64,000 nt of DNA from Echiichthys vipera (Eukaryota > Chordata > Actinopteri > Perciformes > Trachinidae). The DNA is taken from contig OY829665.1 of the NCBI GenBank assembly GCA_963691815.1, positions 23,599,906 to 23,663,905 on the forward strand, read 5' to 3'. Under the pieces are notes generated by a model that made no database searches, was not told where the DNA came from, and saw only the letters and a list, made by a program, of their open reading frames with translations. Shown piece by piece: positions 1 through 23,640 of the stretch. Within the stretch, counting starts at the first letter, position 1. The number at the start of each line of letters is the position of its first letter. Made by a program: the position numbers and the translations under genes.

Positions 1-530
1 GGGACACAATCTTAGTTGTTTATAGCATAATATCGTGTCTTTTAACATGATTTTGAAAAATGTGAAACTATAATTTTCATTATGAATGCATTCGTAGAAA
101 TATGTACGTAAATGTATGCATGTAAGAGCTGTAATGTGCTGGAAAACCCTGAAAATGGACCTTGAAAGTGCTTTATTTTGACCTTGGAAAAGGTGTGGGA
201 ACCCTTAATAATGTAAATACAAACACAAGATTTCAAAATGAAATGTGACAGATTAAATGGGAAATTAGTGCAATATATTTCCTCCACACATGAGAGAAAC
301 TCTTCAGAAATGTGAGGTTCTTACGACACCGTACTAGTAAGCACTGCCGCTTAAAGTTGCCACATTATCAAAAGGACCATCTAGATTCTTTTGTTCGGTT
401 CATTGAATTTTGCAGCTGAATTTGCTATATTCAAATGTTTCAAGTGAAATCTTGGATTCTGAATTTGTGAACCCTTATTATTAAAATTACATCACTGATT
501 TTTTTAGTACACATTCTTTTCATATATGAC
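1..530. other. AT-rich non-coding stretch
   Basis: I see no gene, repeat boundary or RNA gene here. Short open frames have no recognisable motif and are interrupted on all sides by stops. Confidence 0.5.
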
Positions 531-1125
531 AAATTCAATTCAATTTTATTTACAGTGCCAAATCCTAACAGAAGTCATCTCAGGACACTTTACAGAGTAG
601 GTATAGACCACACGCTATGACTTATTTATGATTTACATAGACCCAACAATTCCCCCGTAGAGTACGGTGGCAACGAAAACCTTCACTATAACCGACAGGA
701 ACGTCAGACAGACCCAGCTCTGTGATGGACGGACATCTGTCTGCACCGGAGAGAGGAAGAGAAGGAGAGAGAAAGAGAGAAAAGACAGACAGATGGACAG
801 AGAGAGACAAAGACAGACACAGAGACAGAGACAGACACACTTCCAGTAACTATAATAATCTATAGTAATGTGAATATGACTTATATGTTATGGCAGTTAA
901 TAAAGCAGAATAGTAGAAACAAGCACAGCTAAGGTTATAGATTATAACAGCAGCAGGAAGCGTCATGCAGGACCACAGCAGCAGGCACCACCAGGATCAG
1001 CAGAGACCTGAGAGACGAAGCACAAACAGCTCTGGGTAAGAAGTGAATTAGTAACATGCATTGATGAGACATGAATGATACAGACAGAGAGGAGAGAAGC
1101 TCAGAGTATCTGGAAAAGTATCAGA
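531..1125. repeat. Teleost interspersed repeat, copy 1
   Basis: This segment starts with a TTTATTTACAGTGCCAAATC-like run and passes through a purine-rich GACAGACAGA tract at about 780-835. It continues into CAGCAGGAccacagcag-like sequence at 950-1000. The part from about 785 to 960 recurs at 36,361-36,560 with the same order of motifs (GACAGA tract, TAACTATAAT, ATCTATAGTAA, GTTATGGCA). I recognise the general pattern as a common percomorph dispersed repeat but cannot name its class. No coding potential is visible. Confidence 0.55.
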
Positions 1126-1995
1126 TTTAAGTCTTTTCATGAAACAAAACCAAGATACTTATACAAACATATACAATTCAAAGAAGAAACAATACGTGTA
1201 CAAATGTAGCAATAATCGATACAAAAAGGTCGACATATGTAGCGATAAATGAGAATCTGTCGTTTAACTGACTTTGCGGACGTAAGAGAAAGCAGTCAAC
1301 CTACTGGGTGGCGTCAAAACAAAATCATTCCGTTATTCCGTGATGTTGCATTCAAGTACCGCTCGGAAACTACCAATATTTACGTGAATCATGTTCATGA
1401 CCAGGGGTCGTATTATAATGTATAGTAATAAAGAATAAATTATACTAATAATGATTGAGTTGTAGTTAAGAATAGAATGCAGTATAAACATACTTAAATA
1501 TCCATCCTTGTAAATTAAAGATAAGAGGTAATTATAAATATAAATATTATGAAATTTAAATACTGGAGAATGAGTGGGATTAAATCAATGATACTTCTTT
1601 TCACTCCTGTTTGTAGAATTTGAATGGAAGGCTGTTATGTAGAAAGAATTGTCAATGTTTTTAAGTAAAGTGTCTAAAAAAGAATGTGTTTGTTGATTCA
1701 TGGCTTTGTTAATTCTAATAGCTCCTTAAGTCAGGTTTAACTATAGGATTTATATTTGTTTATAAATGTCCCAAAACTGTAAAACAGTATGGCGTGTGAT
1801 TGAATAGTACAATTTACGCAAAAGTGTCTGATATATAAGATATATAATATTATTATTTATTATTAGTTATTTTTATTATTATTCCCAGAAAGGAGAAACT
1901 TCCTCATTACAACAGCAAAGTAGATAGCAAACAAATTGAAGAAAATATATGAATATAAACACAGGGAAGAATAATATATAACGATAACAGAAATA
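1126..1995. other. AT-rich non-coding stretch
   Basis: Low-complexity, A+T-rich DNA without a supportable gene. Nothing beyond short runs of A and T was recognised. Confidence 0.45.
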
Positions 1996-1999
1996 CTCA

Positions 2000-2250
2000 C
2001 AAACCTCCGGCTGAGTGCCAATGTGTTGGAGTTCTCCTCGGTGGACGAGAGGGCCGCCCCCTTACGCCTGAGGGTGGTAGGGGGAAAAACTCTGACTGTT
2101 GTTTGTGCGTATGCACCGAACAGCAGTTCCGCGTATTCTGCCTTCTTGGAGACCCTTAATGGAGTCCTGCATGGGGCTCCAGTAGGGGACTCCATAGTTC
2201 TGCTGGGAGACTTCAATGCCCATGTGGTGAAGATGGGGATGGAGACACCA
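2000..2250 (+). pseudogene. Rex3 (RTE-clade) LINE endonuclease fragment
   Basis: An open stretch encodes the middle of an AP-type endonuclease: a VVCAYAPNSS strand, LETLNGVLHGAPVGDS, and the catalytic-region motif VLLGDFNAHV. The same protein segment occurs in the larger Rex3 copy at 62.3-62.6 kb (APVGDSIVLVEDFNAL), so the two belong to one family. The reverse transcriptase is absent. The fragment stops abruptly after a GGAGACACCA run, exactly where a PIF/Harbinger terminus begins at 2,251, so that transposon appears to have landed inside it. Dead fragment; family assignment rests on the 62-kb copy. Confidence 0.8.
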
Positions 2251-3700
2251 GGGGCCTAATGTATCAATGTTGCGTACGCACAAAAACGTGGCGTACGCCA
2301 TTTTCCACGCCAACGTTCAGATGTATCAAAAGTGAAATGACCGTGGAGATGTGCGGTGCGCCACGCATGCTTCATGGCTGTCGTACGCACGTTTCTACAG
2401 CTATTGTTTCTTTGGCGACACTTAGGGGTGACGCTGGGAAACTGTTCATCCTCAGTGTGTGTGCACATCAGAGACACATTAATGGACAATTAACACACAC
2501 GTGTTTGCAATCATATGGATGGATATAAAAGCATGCGCTAAGTGATGAAAAAATTACATTAACAATGGCAGCCTTGGCCTTGTTAGAAGACATTGCAAAT
2601 GGTTATATCAGACGTTAAAGGGTGTTTAGAGAACGGGAAGATCTGTTGGAAAATGACGACAACTGGCTTATGAGTTGTTTCAGGTTGCCAAGGCCAGTGT
2701 TAACGAAGCTGAGCACAGAGCTGCGGCCAGCCCTAGGACGACACACAGCCAGGAGCCAGGGATTGTCCGTTCCCACACAGGTGCTGACCACTCTGGGGTT
2801 TCTGGTAATGCATGACTCGTTCATTCTAACCAATAGCATGGTTGGTAACAGGTTGGAGGCTGGCACGGTGCGCGATGGGTGGCTTATGGTGAGTAAATCA
2901 TTTATCCGTTTAATTGCGCCCCAAATTTAAACCAGCACAATGCCCGTTTGGACACGTGCATTCAAATATGTGTATCTGTTTTTCCCTGGTGAAAATAGAG
3001 TGGCAGATCTATCTAGTAAGCCTATTTTTGTCTCCTTGTGTTCATTATTTGTCTCAATAAACACGTGCGTAAAGTTGGAAATGTCACACTGCAGTAGCCA
3101 TGGCGCACCTCTGCAGTCATTTATATAACGTGATCAGTCTTGTCAATCCTTGTAATGAAGTTGTTTTGTCCTGTTTGTTTTCCCACGAACAGTAGTGTGA
3201 TTTTATATATCTTTAGAAAAGTAATGATTTAATCAAGTGGTGCATGAACAAAGGAAATTAAATCTATTTCACATGTTGTATTCTCCCTTTATTTGACTCC
3301 AGGGGACAGTGGTTACCCCCTGAGAACGTGGCTGTCGACCCCTCTCACTAACCCCGGCACCGACCAAGAGAGGAGGTACAACGACCGCCATTCCCGAACT
3401 CGGGCAGTGGTGGAGAGGACAATTGACCTATTGAAGGGGCGCTGGCGCTGTCTAGACAGGTCGGGCGGGATGCTGCTGTACACACCTGAGAAGGTGTGCC
3501 GCATCGTGCTGGCCTGTGGTGTCCTGCACAACTTGGCACACCGCCATGGCATACCACTGCCAGAGCACATCCCCCCCACCAGAGGAACCGAATGCCGGAC
3601 CCGTCAACCTCGACCCACACCGCGAAGTGATACAAGCCTGGCAGCATCGGATTTCAATGATGTAAAGAGGCAAGGACACAATTTACTTTGTAAGGGCATT
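2251..3700 (+). mobile_element. PIF/Harbinger DNA transposon, right end lost
   Basis: The left end GGGGCCTAATGTATC is followed by CG-rich sub-terminal motifs with GCGTACGC repeats at 2,270-2,310, typical of Harbinger termini. A TATAAAAG box lies at 2,523-2,530, just before a transposase-like reading frame. I found no matching inverted terminus downstream near 3,700, so the right end has been deleted or overwritten by the gypsy relic that follows. It sits inside a Rex3 fragment. Target-site duplication cannot be read because one end is missing. Confidence 0.75.
2565..3580 (+). pseudogene. HARBI1-like PIF/Harbinger transposase, broken
   Basis: An ATG at 2,565 opens MAALALLEDIANGYIRR and hits a stop within 20 codons. 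The frame continues as VFREREDLLE...NWLMSCFRLPRPVLTKLSTELRP up to about 2,888, the N-terminal helical region of HARBI1-type nucleases. A GTGAGT donor-like site at 2,889 and a CCAG acceptor-like site at 3,301 bracket a gap. The second coding block (3,302-3,580) has the conserved GDSGYPL motif carrying the second catalytic aspartate, the YN-x-H-x-RTR-x-VVERT helix and the CGVLHNLAHRHG C-terminus. The central catalytic block with the first aspartate is missing, so the element cannot encode active enzyme. Related family members are nuclear DDE nucleases working with a Myb-like partner; no partner gene is visible. Confidence 0.82.
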
Positions 3701-3729
3701 TATTGCGTGACAAATATCTAACTTTTCTC

Positions 3730-4200
3730 CTCCCGTGAAACTAGCAAGCATGTCCTCCATTTTTGGAATAGGTTTACAGTCAACTTATAGTCACCACAGA
3801 TTCTTACTCTGGAGTCTGGTTTGAATACAGGTACAATAGGTGGAGCACAGTCGGAGAATTTCACAGGCTCTATAATTTTGTCCTCTAAGAGCTCTCTATC
3901 TCTTGTTCTACTTTCTTTTTCATTGCAAAAAAAGGTACAGACCTAGGTTTATAAAAACTGTGTTGGGCCTTACCGCTTACCTGTATCTTTGCTGTGAAGC
4001 CTTTCAACATCCCTAGTTCATCTTTGAACACTGTTTTATGTTTTGACAGTACCTCTTGTAGAGACTGCTCTCTGACCTCTTCTTTATGTACAGCTTGCCA
4101 ATCAATATTGAGAGCTTTGATCCAGCCCCGGCCCATTAAATTTGCCCCAGAGCCTTTGACAACCACCACTGCTAACCTCTTTTTGCCATGCCTTTGTGTT
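3730..4200 (-). pseudogene. Ty3/gypsy pol fragment (protease/RT junction)
   Basis: The minus strand encodes MVVVKGSGANLMGRGWIKAL, then LSKHKTVFKDELGMLKGF and a KPRSVPFF segment. This is the classic order of the Ty3/gypsy polyprotein: the GR-x-WL end of the retropepsin region, then the linker to reverse transcriptase. Translation in another frame below 3,885 gives APPIVPVFKPD-like and CGDYKLTVN-like pieces, the next RT motifs. Frameshifts and a missing body show it is a relic. The gag piece at 4.4-4.6 kb lies upstream in the same orientation, so both come from one element with an internal deletion. Confidence 0.75.
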
Positions 4201-4385
4201 CAACTTTGATCTTTGCTGCTCCTCATACTGGCACTTTGTGTCTTCCATATGTTCTTAGTTTAATACCGCAGCTAGCTAGCTTGGGTAACTTTGTGTCACT
4301 ACACAATCTGCAAAATGCCCTCCTTAACATTATTCCAACATTGCATAATTTCACTCGCTTTTGGGTGAAAATGATTCCTTAACAG

Positions 4386-4605
4386 TCACACCAGATCATT
4401 ATACAAGCGGTCCCCTGGCTTGTCCGGGTTGAGCAGGTTCCTCATCTGGGTGTAGGTTTGTGCACCCACGTAACTAAGCAGCACCGCCTGCTTCTTATCT
4501 TCATCATCGATGTCGTTTGCCACGAAGAAATGGCTCAGAATCTCACAGTCTTCTTCCCACATCTGTGACCTGCTATCAAAGGAGGACACTCTTTACCGCG
4601 ATGTA
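4386..4605 (-). pseudogene. Ty3/gypsy gag fragment
   Basis: A 67-residue stretch beginning FDSRSQMWEEDCEILSHFFV and including KKQAVLLSYVGAQTY and LLNPDKP matches the start of gypsy-class capsid proteins (FD...W..Y...L..F......KK...LLS..G...Y...R.L..P..P). It is truncated on both sides and lies upstream of the pol relic at 3.7-4.2 kb, in the same orientation. No long terminal repeat could be delimited. Confidence 0.7.
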
Positions 4606-5084
4606 GGCTTTTATCCTCTTCGCCATATGTGATATCGTCGCATATAGATTACCTGTCTTGGTCATTAGCTTCCACGGTCTTTATTAGAGTCAACATCTCA
4701 AGGTTACAGACTAGCCGAAGTAGCTGTAAGGTCTCTCTCTCTAGTAGCAACCCCCAGCTTCGCACTGTCTGAAAAATTGACAGTTTCTAACATCTGCCGT
4801 ATGGCAAGCACATACTCTTTCAGCTGAAAGTGTCCAGTTAACGGGTCACTCGTTTAACCAAAAAATCGGTCAGGAGAGAAAAAGTCTGTCGGAGCAGTGA
4901 CGTCTTCTAATTTGCACAGTTTCAGGAGACCTGCAGTGGATTCAACCCGGTCCTCTTGACATCGGGTCGGTGCATGACTGTGTTTCTGGGGCTGTAGGCT
5001 GTTCTAATGTCTCATCCTGGCTGCTGGAGTCTGTGCTTAACTTTCCTATTCTTAACATAAACATTAACCTACTCAGTAGACCTA
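4606..5084. other. Non-coding stretch upstream of the gypsy relic
   Basis: Probably more decayed retroelement sequence, since it continues the same orientation context. No motif strong enough to name was found. Confidence 0.35.
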
Positions 5085-5440
5085 ACCCGACGGGAGTCAC
5101 AAAACTAGCTGTCACTAAAGAGACCGTGCCCCTAATTGTTTATAAACTTTAACCTCCAATAAAATAAAAACTAACCTGGTACAAAAAAAATCATCCACCT
5201 TAGCGTTGTCATGGGGATATGACCTAAACATACAGACTAGAATGTTGTTGTTTTATTTGTACAAGGCCTTAAATAGGTTTATTATGCTGTGAAAATGGCC
5301 TGTTTAACATTGGGGTCAATGAGAAACTGCTCTATTATGAACCCCCCCTGGTGCCCCCTTAACAAAAGTGCAGTTTTTGACACTTCCTTATTGGATCAAC
5401 CAGGAAGTCACTGTGGTGGGGGCTTGGTATAAACACATGA
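5085..5440. repeat. Dispersed repeat family R1, copy 1
   Basis: Motifs in order: CTAGCTGTCACT, AACTTTAACCTCCAATAAAA, ACCTGGTACAAA, GGATATGACC, GGGGTCAATGAGAAACTGC, CAGTTTTTGACACTTCC and TTGGATCAACCAGGAAGTC. The same series recurs at 47,450-47,770, and its second half at 15,610-15,755. No coding potential; likely a non-autonomous transposon of unknown class. The copies differ at many positions, so they are old. Confidence 0.65.
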
Positions 5441-6684
5441 AAACATGCAGATACACAATATATACACGATGTCACAAGTGAGTTGGGTTGGGTGGGTAGA
5501 GGGAGCCTTAACAAAAGTAAAAACTGGGACACAGCCGTTACAGTATGAGAATGAAGTAATACAATTACTGGGCAAGGTGCATGGGTAGCAGCATCGAGCA
5601 TACACAGTTTAGGAAAAGTGCATTTCAGCCTTACAAAGGCAACATAATATAATCAACAGCTATTGTCAACATCAGCATCCATTACCAACCCCTTTGTCAA
5701 CGTCTCTGATGTCCAACAAATAATCAACCGGGTAGAATATAAATAACCGACCTAGAAATAAGTAAAGTAGTCAGCAAGTTCAAGTTTTACTCCCCTGAGG
5801 GAAACGGCTATAGATATGAGGTAGTACTTATATCTGTTACTCAGAAAATAAGTGATCGGAACAGTCTTTCATAACTATCTGTTTATGGAACAGATATCTT
5901 CACAACTCTGTTTAGTGCAGTTTTGGACTTGATGTCAAGGTTACTCAATAAAAACCAGACTACTTTTATAAGTTTAAAAAGTTTATTATAAAAACAGCAA
6001 GGCATTTTCTGTTTGGCCAAGGGGTCTCTCTGGGGTCTGAGATCGCAGTCATCCTGGCTTTCAGCCAAGCTGTTGCTGCAACCAATGAGCCAGAAAGAGC
6101 CCAGAGAGCCCTCCCTTGACAAAGAACTTATACAGCAATAAAGTTCAATGAGTTGTTGTGTTTGGGACAGAATGTTGCTGAGGCAGTTCCTGGTTCAGGC
6201 TTTGGAATGTCGATCACTCCCAGACTGGCTCTTATTTGTTCAGGAGTTGAATCCTCCTGCCACTGGTCACACGATTCCTCCAATGAACAGCCAGTTCCTG
6301 TAGAAAGAACACTCCCTACTTTGTAATTTCCACTTCCTGGGGCAGATCCCCTTTAATCTCACTGCACCTAGTTTTAACCTGGAGCTTATCTGCAACGTCC
6401 TTTAATTGCTCCATCTGTGTTAAATTGATAACAATGTGAAAGCATACTAAATTGTTTATATTTAACTTTGATACATACACAGTGAGTAAAAAATACAATT
6501 TTATTTTGAAAAAATAAACACTTCATGTTTAAAAATCCCCATAGAACCAACAGAGAGGAGAGAAGGTCAGGACAGATTCAATATAAGATCTATAGAACAT
6601 TATCATAAGGGACATATTGACATGAAACTTGGACAGTTTCCCTAGACAGTGCAGACATTGTTGGCCTTTTTCCATAAAAAAGTA
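5441..6684. other. Non-coding stretch, no gene recognised
   Basis: Unassigned. It contains moderately GC-rich sequence at 6,000-6,310 that looks like decayed repeat material, but I could not identify termini or coding motifs. Confidence 0.35.
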
Positions 6685-8030
6685 AAATAAAGTAAAGTAA
6701 AATTAAGCTTGCTATCCACTATGTTCCCAAGATATTTAGTTTCAGCGGATTCTACAGTTTGTCCCTTGAAGATGGTTTTTTCATTGATGTTAGAGGTTTG
6801 TGTGTTTAAAAATAATGCACATGTCCTTAGTTTTCTGCATATTGCACATATAAGGAATGCATTGTCGCAGCAATGTACAAATTCATCAACTACAGGACGA
6901 TGACTGTTTATACTGTCATGAAGGAAGCTGACTACAGAGTCATCTGCAAACTCCGAAATTAACCTGTTTTAGAGCCCACTGCAGCAGCCTTTGGTATAAA
7001 GAATATAGGAGAGGGAGAGAGCTTGAGTTTGGCTGGAGAATCAGAGCAGCAGGGGCGGTATTGCAGTCGCTCTACAGCACCGTTGTGACGAAAAGAGAGC
7101 TGAGCTGGAAGGCCAAGCTCTCGATCAACCGGCAAATCTTCGTTCCTACCATGGGAAAGCTGGATCATGGTCGAAAGAAGGAAGTTGCGAGTACAAGTGG
7201 CCAAAAGGGGTTTTCTCAGGAGGGTGGCTGGACCCTCCCTTGGTGTCTCTTCTACACGGGTGAGAAGCTTGGCCATCCGTGAGGAACTCGGAGTAGAGCC
7301 TTTGCGTTGAAAGGAGCCATTTGAGGTGGTTCGGGGATCTAGTATGGATGCTCCCTGGGTGCCTCCCTAGGGAGGTGTTCCAGGCACATCCAGCTAGGAG
7401 GAGGCCTCGGGTAAGATCCAGGACTAGGTGGAGGGATTATATCTCCACACTGGCCTGGGAACGCCTCGAGATTCCCCAGTTAGAGCTGGTTATGTGGCCC
7501 GGGAAGGGGAAGTTTGGGGTCCCCTGCTAGAGCTGCTGCCCCCCAACCCGACCTCAGATAAGCGGTTGAAAATGAGAGGAGAGAGGAGAGTTTAAAAATG
7601 TTCCCTCAGAGATGAATAAAGTAGAATTGATTGATTGATTGATTGATTGACAGGACTGGCCATGTGGTGACCTAGTGGATGATATAAATTCCCTTGGGAT
7701 GCATCCATTTACCCTCACTCTTTGAGAATCCAGACCACAATGTTAAGATCTAAACTGAAATCATTGATAAGTTATTAAAATGTGGGGCTGAATTGTGCAA
7801 AAAGCTGACAAAAAGTCCACGAATAAAAGCTTAGCATTATTTTCTGTTTCCTTCGAGATGTTTAAAAACAAGGTTTAATAAAGTGCCATTTTCGACTCCA
7901 CGGCCAGCCTTGTATGCAAAGTGAAAAGGGTCAAGTAGATGTACAGTCTTGATAAGTATATCTCTATTCGTTTTTCAAAGGACTACAATGCAAAGGCAGC
8001 AGCAGATTGGAGGCAGTTCAAAATTTTTTG
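6685..8030 (-). pseudogene. LINE reverse transcriptase, split by a Rex3 insertion
   Basis: Read on the minus strand from the high coordinates, 8,030-7,860 encodes a PFHFAYKAGRGVE-like RT segment with NLVFKHLEG. 7,740-7,650 encodes VVWILK..RVNG and SSTRSPHGQSC. After an interruption, 7,020-6,960 encodes SLPLLYSLYQ and 6,960-6,690 encodes ADDSVVSFLHD, then FKGQTVESAETKYLG. These are RT motifs in the right order for a fish CR1/L2-group LINE (FAYR..., S-x-GSPQGC, ADDS, K..YLG), separated by a Rex3 3' end at 7,031-7,650 in opposite orientation. Stops and frameshifts throughout: inactive. Confidence 0.7.
7031..7650 (+). mobile_element. Rex3 LINE 3' end nested in another LINE
   Basis: The sequence encodes a degenerate YSTVVTKRELSWKAKLSINR block followed by the RPRVRSRTRWRDYISTLAWE motif typical of the Rex3 C-terminus. 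Then comes a CCCGACCTCAGATAAGCGG 3' UTR and a terminal (TTGA)n tract at about 7,628-7,650. 5' truncation and a short tandem tail are the usual signature of RTE-type target-primed reverse transcription. It interrupts a minus-strand LINE. Multiple stops. Confidence 0.82.
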
Positions 8031-8478
8031 TGTTGATTTTATTATACCTGATGGTGTTGCCTTAATGAGTTGATGTTAGAGCTCCTTCATCATCTTAACA
8101 TCAACATCTAAGTTTTAAATGACCTTAAGAAAAAAGGGAAATTAATGAATAAATAAAAGAAACACAGGTTTTTTTACCCAGTCCCTTTATTGACTTTCTG
8201 GATTTTTCTTTTGCTCGTAGTAATAACATAATAAAGGTACAACAGCTTGTCTCGGTGTAATTTCAGACAGTTTTAACTGACAATCTTCATTTGTAGTAAC
8301 TTCAATCTTCACATTCACATTTGTATTTTCCTTCTGTCTGCAAAGCTTCTCTCAGCTGAGTCTGACAAACTTCTTTTCACTTCATGTCACTTAAACACAC
8401 AAATTCTCTTTCTGCAGTTACCCTGTAGCATTTGGGCTGTGCACATGTAAAGGATGCAGTTCATATCAAAGAAGACAT
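8031..8478. other. 3' flank of gene A, duplicated downstream of gene B
   Basis: From about 8,140 this stretch is homologous to two places near gene B: a diverged copy at 47,985-48,330 and a nearly identical copy from about 48,830. It carries no coding exon. It belongs to the duplicated unit, extending the paralogous homology about 1 kb beyond the stop codon. Confidence 0.6.
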
Positions 8479-8650
<172 letters not shown>

Positions 8651-9106
8651 CTATATATTTGAATATGACCCAAAGTAACAGAAAGTAGTGCATACAGTAA
8701 TCAGACCCTATAAACCCTTAGATTATTTTTGTTCTGCACACTCGACTTGTATTTTTCACCAAAGATTATGTTTCATTTCAAAATGAATAATAGTTTGCAT
8801 GAATCCATGGATTGAATCAGCAGCCCACAGATTATTCAGAATATATATGTGAAGATTATCTGCCAGTGTTGTTTCACAGCAACGATAACTTCAGTGAGAT
8901 TTCAGGCTCCTTATTGGGTCGAAGCTGAAATCAGGAATCAGCTGAGAACAAGCAGAGAAAACTGTGATCAGTGTCCATTTATACTTTGTCTCTGGTGAAC
9001 GTTCAAATATCGAATTTTCATATCAATACCAATGCTCCAACTACAGCTGGATCATCAGAATGATCCCATCACTTTATTGAATTCCTACATACCACGTGAT
9101 GGAGCT
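8651..9106 (-). other. Gene A 3' UTR and downstream flank
   Basis: Directly downstream of the stop codon on the minus strand. An AATAAA poly(A) signal lies at 9,073-9,078, only about 30 nt past the stop, so the shortest 3' UTR would end near 9,050. The block is nearly identical to 48,990-49,540 beside gene B. Confidence 0.6.
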
Positions 9107-21494
<12,388 letters not shown>

Positions 21495-22716
21495 GATGGA
21501 GCCTCTGCTGTGAAGTGTGCAGAGCTGGGAGAGAGACAGTTCACAAAGGAAAGGTTTATTTAATAACCCTACATTCCACAGCATCTAAATACAAACAGTA
21601 TCCATGATTTGATTCCTGGAACTTTAATGCCCTTTTTGCATGCTGCATGTGTTATTAAAATAGTCTGTACTGTATCTAAAACCCATTAAATGGACTCTGA
21701 TTACCTTTATAAAGTTGAAGCTTATTCAACAATTTAGTTTGAGTGTGAAAGGCTCCGTGTGAACTCTTTTAGATGAGGCCCATACAGTCACAGTGAGCAA
21801 AGGTGATTCATATAGACTATGATGAAATGCAAAACATAGTATCAGTAATAAATGATTAGTCAGTGTCTCCCATATTTAAGTTGATCATCAAATGAACACA
21901 TTTAGCACACACACACACACACACACTGTCGAACTGAAAGGCAGTAATTAAACAGAAGAGTTTCTGAAAAGTTTTTGATATCAAGGGAACTTCACCTTTC
22001 ACCACATTCTAAAAACAAGAATAAATCATCACATTAAGAGAGCTGAAACAAAATAAACAGGAACAACATGAAATCACTGTAATGATTAAAAAGGGGCACG
22101 GACTCAGCTGAGTTAAGTTAACTCCACAGTGTTCGAGCTAAAAGATAAAAACTTTGACTCAAACTTGAAACATTTGGTGCAGAAAGAGGAACTGAAAAAA
22201 ATAAATAACAAGCTGTAGAATTGTTTAAAGGTAAATAAGATATTGATTTTCTTCCAAATTCATTTCAATAAGCAGTGAACTATAAAATTGTTTTTAGTAT
22301 GATATTTTCCATATGCTGAGCTACAAAGACGCATCTTTAACCAAGTCGTATCCGGCTGTACGTTTCTGCAATATCAACATTTATGAACTGATGTAACATG
22401 TTCTCATTCCCTTCTTGTCACATACAGACAAGGTCACAGTTTTAAAAACACTTTAAATATAACTTTAGTCTTTAGGCATCAAAACTACATGGTGACATTC
22501 AGGAAAAGAGTATAGGTTGGGTTAGAATAAGTACATCTGTCATTTAGTTAAGTTTCACAGGACACAAACCGGTCTGTTTCTGTGATATGCAGAAACATAC
22601 AATGGCAACATTTCTTCTTGCTGACATCTTGATGGATCCAGAATAATTCTGTATGTGCATTATAAGCCTCATGTACATGAAGGCGGACAGAGGAAAAAAC
22701 GTGGAGCTTGTCTTAC

Positions 22717-22812
22717 CGGCTGGAGGTTGAGTAGAGCAGCAGGTAGGTGAAGCTCTGCAGACGGAGGTCGGTGTTGAACCACTCTGGGATGTTTGAGCTC
22801 TTGGGAAGATGT
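22717..22812 (-). other. Gene A non-coding first exon
   Basis: A GTAAGA donor follows position 22,717 and the first coding exon begins at acceptor CCCAG before 21,524, leaving 30 nt of 5' UTR before the ATG. The upstream limit of this exon is set only by the TATA box about 25-30 nt away, so the transcription start is an estimate. Confidence 0.55.
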
Positions 22813-22833
22813 GCTGCGCATCTCAGTGGGTTT

Positions 22834-22842
22834 CTTTTTATA
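22834..22842 (-). promoter_or_regulatory. Gene A TATA box
   Basis: TATAAAAAG on the minus strand, at suitable distance from a spliced non-coding exon. TATA-driven transcription fits a gene expressed strongly in one tissue, which is inference. Confidence 0.6.
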
Positions 22843-22859
22843 CAGGTCCTTTACGTTCA

Positions 22860-23640
22860 CACCTCAAAACACTGACGTATGTTTGACTCATTCTTGAAAC
22901 GTCTTGACTCCCCAAACTGGCTTTTTGTGGTTTTCAACAGCCAAGCCAACTTTTATTTGTAGCACATTCAAAACAACCGCAGTTCATCAAAGTGCTGCAG
23001 GCAAAAAATGCCACAACAAACTTCAAACAGCTTAACGTGACAATGCAGTATGTGCATCAACCCATTTGTGTACAGGTATCTGTTTTAGAGACAGAGAAGC
23101 AAATGAAGTTGATTGACTGTGTGGTGGAAAGTTGGAATAACCCGTCAACATCACAAACAAATTATATAATATACCAGTATACCAAAGTCCCTCTAAAACA
23201 TTGGGGCAACAACATATGTATGTTAACGTTTTCCACTAGGATTTTTAAGGCAGAATTACATTGATTCAAAGTTATGTTTTGAGTAAGGAGAAGAAGCTTT
23301 TTGGCCACAATAAAACACATTTCAAAGTAACATGAACTTCATAATACAAATATGTTATCTGTATAATATTGTTGTATTGTATATGTATTGTAAATATGTT
23401 GATTGTATAGCTGGAGATGGAAACGAAAACAGTTTCCCCCTGGGATTATTTAAGTATTTCTGATTCTCATACTGATTCTTATAATTAATTTTATCCTTAA
23501 AAGATTTAAGCTGAGCCCTGTACTATAATGGGGGTATTTGGCGAGAAACTCTTGTGTTTGTATTCTACACAGCGTCTCCCCGTCTCTTCTTCTCCTTGTC
23601 CTTGGCTCATAAAGCAGACAAGGTTAGAGGATGACAAACA
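22860..23640. other. Upstream region of gene A, no gene recognised
   Basis: Non-coding, AT-rich toward 23,340-23,480. It includes whatever proximal regulatory elements gene A uses; I could not identify specific sites. Confidence 0.4.

Noticed and set aside
3313..3647. Minus-strand open frames opposite the Harbinger transposase
   Set aside because: Mirror frames of the plus-strand GDSGYPL...HNLAHRHG coding block.
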